A stretch of 57,943 nucleotides of DNA, from contig NZ_JAKCFB010000050.1 in assembly GCF_024198235.1 (NCBI RefSeq), positions 1-57,943 of the forward strand. Direction: 5' to 3'. The stretch comes from Myxococcus dinghuensis. Its GTDB lineage: Bacteria; Myxococcota; Myxococcia; Myxococcales; Myxococcaceae. Below the pieces are notes generated by a model. The model did not search any database and had not been told where the DNA came from. It was given only the letters and a program-made list of their open reading frames with translations. The number at the start of each line of letters is the position of its first letter. The first letter of the stretch is position 1. The translations under genes were made by a program, and so were the position numbers. This document shows, in pieces, positions 53,906 to 57,943 of this stretch.

Positions 53906-56122
53906 ATGCACATGCGACGTTGGCTTCGGCTCGCTCTGCTCCTGCCTGGATTCGCCTGCACTCCTTCGCCGACGACGGAGGAACCGCACCGCCCGGCCGG
54001 GGGCGCGGACGCGAGGCTCACCGGAGCCACTCCGGATGCCTCCGGCGTGGTCATGAAGACTTCCATCGATACGGGGGCGGCGACCGCGACCGGTGATGCC
54101 GCGCCTCCCTCCGGTGCCGGAATGAACGCGGCGGGCGGCGTCGCGGCCCGTCCCGGAGCGGGCGGCTCGGAAGCGGCGACCGCGCCGGACGTCGCAGGGA
54201 GTCTTGTTGGAGCGACTCAAGCGGGAGTGGCGGCTGCACGGGGTGAGGGCATGACCCCCTCTGGGCCGGGCGGAGCGGAAGCAGCGACCGCTCCGAACGG
54301 GAGCACGGCTCTCGCGGGAACAGGGCGAACAGGCGCGGTCGAGACGCTCGGTGCCTCGGGACTCGTGGACCCTGTTCGCGTGGACGTGGCGGGTTCCGCG
54401 CAGGACTCGGGTACTGCCTCGGCGTCATCTCCAGAGGGCGCGGTCGACGTCGCCACTATCGCCCGCGACGGGGGCATCATCGCGGGCGTCACGACCGAAG
54501 GGGACCTGCACGCCGCCTGGGAGCGCACGGCGCCGGAGCCGGACGCGGGGACCACCCGACCCGTGGCGTCACGGGGGGCACAGGCGCGCGACCCGGAAGG
54601 CGGCGCGCCCTCGCTCTCCATCGACCCCGCGCTCAGCGCCACGCCCAAGCGCGAGCGCGACGAGGACCCCCTCGAGGACGACGAGCCCGAGGCCGAGCCA
54701 CTCCCCGCCGAGGAACTCGTGGTCATCCCGGACCGCCGGAACCCGGGAGCCGAGCTGGTCCTCGGCCCCGACGGCGAGCCGCTCGAGGACACGAGCTTCG
54801 TGCTCGACGACCCCTCGCTCGAAGACGAGGACGCACCGGAGCCCGGGACGGCCCGGACCGTCGACGCGGGCACCGAGCCCGTCGCCGTGCCCTATGCCCC
54901 GGATGCGGGCTCGCTGCGGGTGCGGCGCTCCATCGCGGTGCGCTCCGCCCCGAGGCAGAACGCGCCCCCGTTGGGCACCGTGGCCCAGGACATGCGCGTG
55001 CTGTGGAAGGGCGAGACGGCCATGCGCGGCCCGGAGTGCGAGGCCTGGGTGGAGATCCAACCGCGCGGCTGGGTCTGTGAGCGCTACCTGGAGCCCAACT
55101 TCCGCGAGCCTCGCGTGCGGGACCTGCCCCGGCTGCGCGAGGGTGAGCTGACGCCGGGCACCTACGCGCGTGTCGTGGGCAAGCGCGTGCGCGCCTATCC
55201 GAGCCTCGCCCTGGCGCGCGCGAAGCGGAAGGGCGTGCTGCTCAAGGGCTCGGTGACGGTGAAGCTGCGCGGACAGGTGCGCGTGGGGCGCCGCACCTTC
55301 TGGCGCACGGCGGATGGCCAGTATCTGGAGGCCCGCGTCCTGCGCGAGTACCGCCCCTCCTCGTTCGTCGGCGTCGACGCCGAGGCGATGTCGGAGCTGT
55401 CCACGCCCTTCGCCTGGGCCCAATCGCGCAAGCGGCCCTCGGCGCCCGTGGAGGTGAAGGTGGCGCCCGACGCGAACGCCGCGCGCGAGACGGTGCTGCC
55501 CCCGCGCACGCTCGTCGCCGTGCGAGAGCTGTCCCCGGACGGACGCTGGGTGCTCATCGCGGAGGACCACTGGGTGTCGCGCGAGGACCTGCACGTGGCC
55601 TGGTTCACCCACGCGCCGCCGGGCGTCGAGTCCGGGGAGCGGTGGTTCGACGTGGACCTGGACGCGCAGGTGCTCGTCGCCTACGAGGGCGAGCGCCCGG
55701 TGTACGCCACGCTCATCTCCTCCGGGAAGCCCGGCACCGACACGCCCGAGGGCCTCTACCGCGTGTGGATCAAATTCGCCGAGGCGGACATGACCGGCAA
55801 CGGCACCGCCGGCAACGAGACCTACCGCGTGGCCACCGTGCCCTGGACCATGTTCTTCCAGGACGACTACGCGCTGCACACCGCCTACTGGCACGACCGG
55901 TTCGGCGAGCCGATGAGCCACGGCTGCATCAACCTGTCGCCCCGGGACGCGCGCATCCTCTACGGCTGGGCCGCGCCGGAGGTGCCCACGGGCTGGTCCA
56001 TGGTCAACGCGACGGCGGACGCGCCCGGCTCCTTCGTGCGCATCCGGGGACAGGCGCGTGTCACCACCCCGGAGCGCAAGGAACGCAAGGTCCGCGTCGC
56101 CAGCTCACGCGCGGCGCGTTGA
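53906..56122 (+). CDS. L,D-transpeptidase (YkuD) lipoprotein with low-complexity linker
   Basis: 738 residues; the ATG may be at 53906 or 53912. A lipoprotein signal ends at LLPGFAC (C18). Residues about 20-335 are low complexity, Gly/Ala/Thr-rich then acidic, with repeated GG-[SA]-EAATAP blocks. SH3-like beta domains follow (about 335-395 and 500-570). The C-terminal YkuD domain has the catalytic HTAYWH and SHGCINLSPRDA with C674. YkuD enzymes cross-link peptidoglycan 3-3 or attach proteins to it. The long flexible linker could let the catalytic domain reach the wall from the membrane. Two copies of ATGTGACAT (53727 and 53804) lie in the leader. Confidence 0.9.
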   Translation: MHMRRWLRLALLLPGFACTPSPTTEEPHRPAGGADARLTGATPDASGVVMKTSIDTGAATATGDAAPPSGAGMNAAGGVAARPGAGGSEAATAPDVAGSLVGATQAGVAAARGEGMTPSGPGGAEAATAPNGSTALAGTGRTGAVETLGASGLVDPVRVDVAGSAQDSGTASASSPEGAVDVATIARDGGIIAGVTTEGDLHAAWERTAPEPDAGTTRPVASRGAQARDPEGGAPSLSIDPALSATPKRERDEDPLEDDEPEAEPLPAEELVVIPDRRNPGAELVLGPDGEPLEDTSFVLDDPSLEDEDAPEPGTARTVDAGTEPVAVPYAPDAGSLRVRRSIAVRSAPRQNAPPLGTVAQDMRVLWKGETAMRGPECEAWVEIQPRGWVCERYLEPNFREPRVRDLPRLREGELTPGTYARVVGKRVRAYPSLALARAKRKGVLLKGSVTVKLRGQVRVGRRTFWRTADGQYLEARVLREYRPSSFVGVDAEAMSELSTPFAWAQSRKRPSAPVEVKVAPDANAARETVLPPRTLVAVRELSPDGRWVLIAEDHWVSREDLHVAWFTHAPPGVESGERWFDVDLDAQVLVAYEGERPVYATLISSGKPGTDTPEGLYRVWIKFAEADMTGNGTAGNETYRVATVPWTMFFQDDYALHTAYWHDRFGEPMSHGCINLSPRDARILYGWAAPEVPTGWSMVNATADAPGSFVRIRGQARVTTPERKERKVRVASSRAAR

Positions 56123-56129
56123 GCCGCCG

Positions 56130-56543
56130 TCAGCCCACCACCGACACGGTGACGCGTCGGCGGTGGGGCGAGGTGCGGTGCTCCCAGACGTAGACGCCCT
56201 GCCACGTCCCCAGGTCCGCCGCGCCATCCTTCACGGGGATGTTGAGCGAGTTCTGCGTGAGCACCGTGCGCACGTGCGCGGGCATGTCGTCGGGCCCCTC
56301 GGCGTCGTGGACGAAGAGCGGGTCTCCGTCCTTCACCAGCCGGGAGAAGAAGGACTCCAGGTCGCGACGCACGTCCGGGTCCGCGTTCTCGCACAGCAGC
56401 AGGGACGCGCTGGTGTGGTGGAGGAACACGGTGCACAGGCCCTGCCGCGCGCCGAGGTCCGCCACCACCCGCTGCACCTCCCCGGTGATGTCCGTGAAGC
56501 CGCGCCCCTTCGTCGACACCGTGAAGTCCTTCGCCTGGTACAT
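56130..56543 (-). CDS. YjbQ-family (UPF0047) protein
   Basis: 137 residues, the usual family length. YjbQ proteins show weak thiamine-phosphate synthase-like activity in some bacteria; their physiological role is unclear. Seen: CTVFLHHTSASLLLCENADP with the conserved HHTSA, then VRTVLTQNSLNIPVKDGAAD and GTWQGVYVWEHR, the three blocks that shape the active site. The ATG at 56543 lies three bases after the stop of the esterase gene, so they are in one operon. It is convergent with the L,D-transpeptidase gene. Confidence 0.92.
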   Translation of the reverse strand: MYQAKDFTVSTKGRGFTDITGEVQRVVADLGARQGLCTVFLHHTSASLLLCENADPDVRRDLESFFSRLVKDGDPLFVHDAEGPDDMPAHVRTVLTQNSLNIPVKDGAADLGTWQGVYVWEHRTSPHRRRVTVSVVG

Positions 56544-56546
56544 GTC

Positions 56547-57299
56547 TCAGCGCCCTTCCAGCCGCGCCTTCAGGAAGGCGGCCATCCGTTCCAGCTCCTC
56601 GGTGACGATGGTGTGTGGCCCGTCGAACGGCAGGAAGTCCACGGACAGCCCCGACTCCACCAGCACGTCACGCAGGCGCTCGGCGCCCCGGAAGGGCAGC
56701 ACGTCGTCGTGGCGACCGTGGCCCTGGAACACCGGCAGCTCCTTGCGGGCCGCCGCCTTCTGTCGCCACTCGTGCTCCGACGTCAACGTGCCCGACAGGA
56801 TGCACAGCCCCGCCGGACGTTCGTCCAGTCGCAGCGCCACGTCGGTGGTCACCATGCCGCCCTGGCTGAAGCCGCCCAGGACGATGCGCCCGTAGGGGAG
56901 CTTCGTCGCCGCGGACAGCGCGTCCACCGTGGACATGACGGCGCGGCGCGCGGCCGGCAGCCCGTCCGGGACGTTCTGCGCGTACGCGTCCCAGTCCCGC
57001 ATCTGCCCGCGCATGATGGACTCGGGCAGGTGGAACCAGGCGCGCCCCATGGGCATGCCCCACTGGGCCAGGGACAGCGGCGCGCCCGGGAAGACGAAGC
57101 GCACCCGCTCCAACAGCGACTCCTCCAACCCCACCAGCTCCGGCGCCAGCGACACCAGGTCCGTGGCCGGAGCGCCGAAGCCGTGGCAGAGCACCACCAG
57201 CAGCTCCGGCGTGGCGCCGTCCGCGAGCCCGTCCACCACCTGGCACTCGAGCTCGCCCAGCCGCGTGACGACGCGGCGGAGCTGACGGCCACCGCCCAT
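56547..57299 (-). CDS. phospholipase/carboxylesterase-family hydrolase
   Basis: 250 residues of the alpha/beta-hydrolase fold. The oxyanion region is VLCHGFGAPATDLVSLAPEL near 37-56, the nucleophile elbow is VLGGFSQGGMVT with Ser near 146, and the GHGRHDDVLPF and FDGPHTIVTEE segments give Asp and His. It fits the bacterial phospholipase/carboxylesterase group that includes acyl-protein and short-chain esterases. There is no signal peptide. The ATG at 57299 overlaps the cyclophilin stop as ATGA; one upstream GTG is possible but less likely. Confidence 0.9.
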   Translation of the reverse strand: MGGGRQLRRVVTRLGELECQVVDGLADGATPELLVVLCHGFGAPATDLVSLAPELVGLEESLLERVRFVFPGAPLSLAQWGMPMGRAWFHLPESIMRGQMRDWDAYAQNVPDGLPAARRAVMSTVDALSAATKLPYGRIVLGGFSQGGMVTTDVALRLDERPAGLCILSGTLTSEHEWRQKAAARKELPVFQGHGRHDDVLPFRGAERLRDVLVESGLSVDFLPFDGPHTIVTEELERMAAFLKARLEGR

Positions 57300-57943
57300 C
57301 ACTTCGCGCCGCCTTCGGGCGCGTCCGCGAGGACGATCTTCTGGATGACCACCGGCGACACCGGCCGGTCGCTCGGGTCCGTCTGGACGTTGGAGATCTT
57401 CTCCACCACGTCATAGCCCTTCACCACCTCACCGAAGATGGTGTGCTTGTTGTTGAGGTACTCGGGCGTGGACGTGGTGATGAAGAACTGGCTGCCGTTG
57501 GTGTTGCGGCCCGCGTTGGCCATGGCCAGCAGGCCCACCTTGTTGAACGTCCGGCCGCTCTGGAACTCGTCCTCGAAGCGGTAGCCCGGGTCGCCACGGC
57601 CCGTGCCGGTGGGGTCGCCACCCTGAATCATGAAGTTCGGAATCACGCGGTGGAAGACGACGCCGTCGTAGAGCGGCTTGCCCGTCACGCGCTCGCCGCT
57701 GCGCGGGTCCGTCCACGGCTTCTCGCCCGTGGCCAGGCCCACGAAGTTGGCCACCGTCTTCGGCGCGTCCTTGGCGAACAGGCGCACGGTGATGGGGCCC
57801 TGGTTGGTCTCCAGCGTGGCCAGCAGGTCCTGTCCGGCCACCGCCTTCTTCGTCCACTCACCCGTGGCCTCGGCCGTGGCGGCGGGCGGCGCGGCGGCGG
57901 GCGCGGGCGGCTTCTGCGCGGGCGCGGCGGCGGGCGGCGGGGT
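57299..57943 (-). CDS. cyclophilin-type peptidyl-prolyl isomerase (5' end outside window)
   Basis: The frame is open at the window edge; about 214 residues are visible. The first 35 are an Ala/Pro-rich linker, then the cyclophilin domain begins (LETNQGPITVRLFAKDAPKT). The catalytic segment is VVFHRVIPNFMIQGGDPTGT with the conserved Arg, followed by FEDEF, LLAMANAGRNTNGSQFFITT and NKHTIFGEVVKGYDVV. It catalyses proline cis-trans isomerisation. The Ala/Pro linker suggests that the missing N-terminus holds a signal peptide or lipobox. The stop overlaps the esterase start. Confidence 0.93.
   Translation of the reverse strand, partial: TPPPAAAPAQKPPAPAAAPPAATAEATGEWTKKAVAGQDLLATLETNQGPITVRLFAKDAPKTVANFVGLATGEKPWTDPRSGERVTGKPLYDGVVFHRVIPNFMIQGGDPTGTGRGDPGYRFEDEFQSGRTFNKVGLLAMANAGRNTNGSQFFITTSTPEYLNNKHTIFGEVVKGYDVVEKISNVQTDPSDRPVSPVVIQKIVLADAPEGGAK

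Overview
The window is about 58 kb of very high-GC DNA (near 70 %) from what looks like a myxobacterial chromosome (Myxococcota, most like Myxococcaceae). I infer this from gene content: a Hanks-type Ser/Thr kinase with an exported C-terminus, a PATAN (DUF4388) protein, an NtrC-type regulator, many lipoproteins and cysteine-rich exported proteins, a YXWGXW-repeat protein and a large coiled-coil protein. I recognise no rRNA, tRNA, CRISPR array, insertion sequence or phage gene. The two end genes run off the window.

Layout. 1-10639 is mostly housekeeping: a cut zinc-ribbon protein, a small GlsB/YeaQ-type membrane protein, RsmE, an asparaginase, two tandem Mpo1-like (DUF962) proteins, an AraC regulator, a DUF1993 protein, a YdjM-type membrane hydrolase, PrmA and a fused M16 peptidase. 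10850-18074 holds a coiled-coil protein with 54-bp tandem repeats, HemW, a TPR membrane protein, two paralogous cysteine-rich lipoproteins and a PATAN/J-like/TPR protein. 18420-22948 is a tightly coupled five-gene cluster of TadE/TadG/pilin-like single-span proteins. A LivK-type binding protein separates it from a complete SUF iron-sulfur operon (regulator, sufB, C, D, S, U, T; 24447-30744) with a near-perfect palindrome in its promoter region.

30800-43816 holds a DJ-1-like protein, an isoaspartyl peptidase-type lipoprotein, a 13-cysteine exported protein, an alpha/beta-hydrolase lipoprotein, a YXWGXW protein, a 1259-residue TPR/DUF3857 lipoprotein whose transglutaminase-like region seems to lack its Cys and His, a Ser/Thr kinase, a GAF protein and two small envelope proteins. 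43850-46641 is a histidine kinase and NtrC-type regulator pair.

The most unusual part is 46676-53709. An ECF sigma factor overlaps a gene for one protein that combines a zinc-finger anti-sigma-like N-terminus, a membrane span, a helical-repeat region and a C-terminal CHAT (caspase-like) domain. A small exported protein and a C39-type cysteine peptidase lipoprotein follow. A lipoprotein gene diverges from the sigma gene across a perfect 19-nt palindrome. I read this as a candidate envelope-signalling and proteolysis module. The window closes with an L,D-transpeptidase and a minus-strand set of YjbQ, an esterase and a cyclophilin (cut).

Genes are tightly packed with many 4-nt start/stop overlaps. 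Most convergent gene ends carry a GC-rich hairpin. All functions are read from sequence motifs and family knowledge; no search was run.
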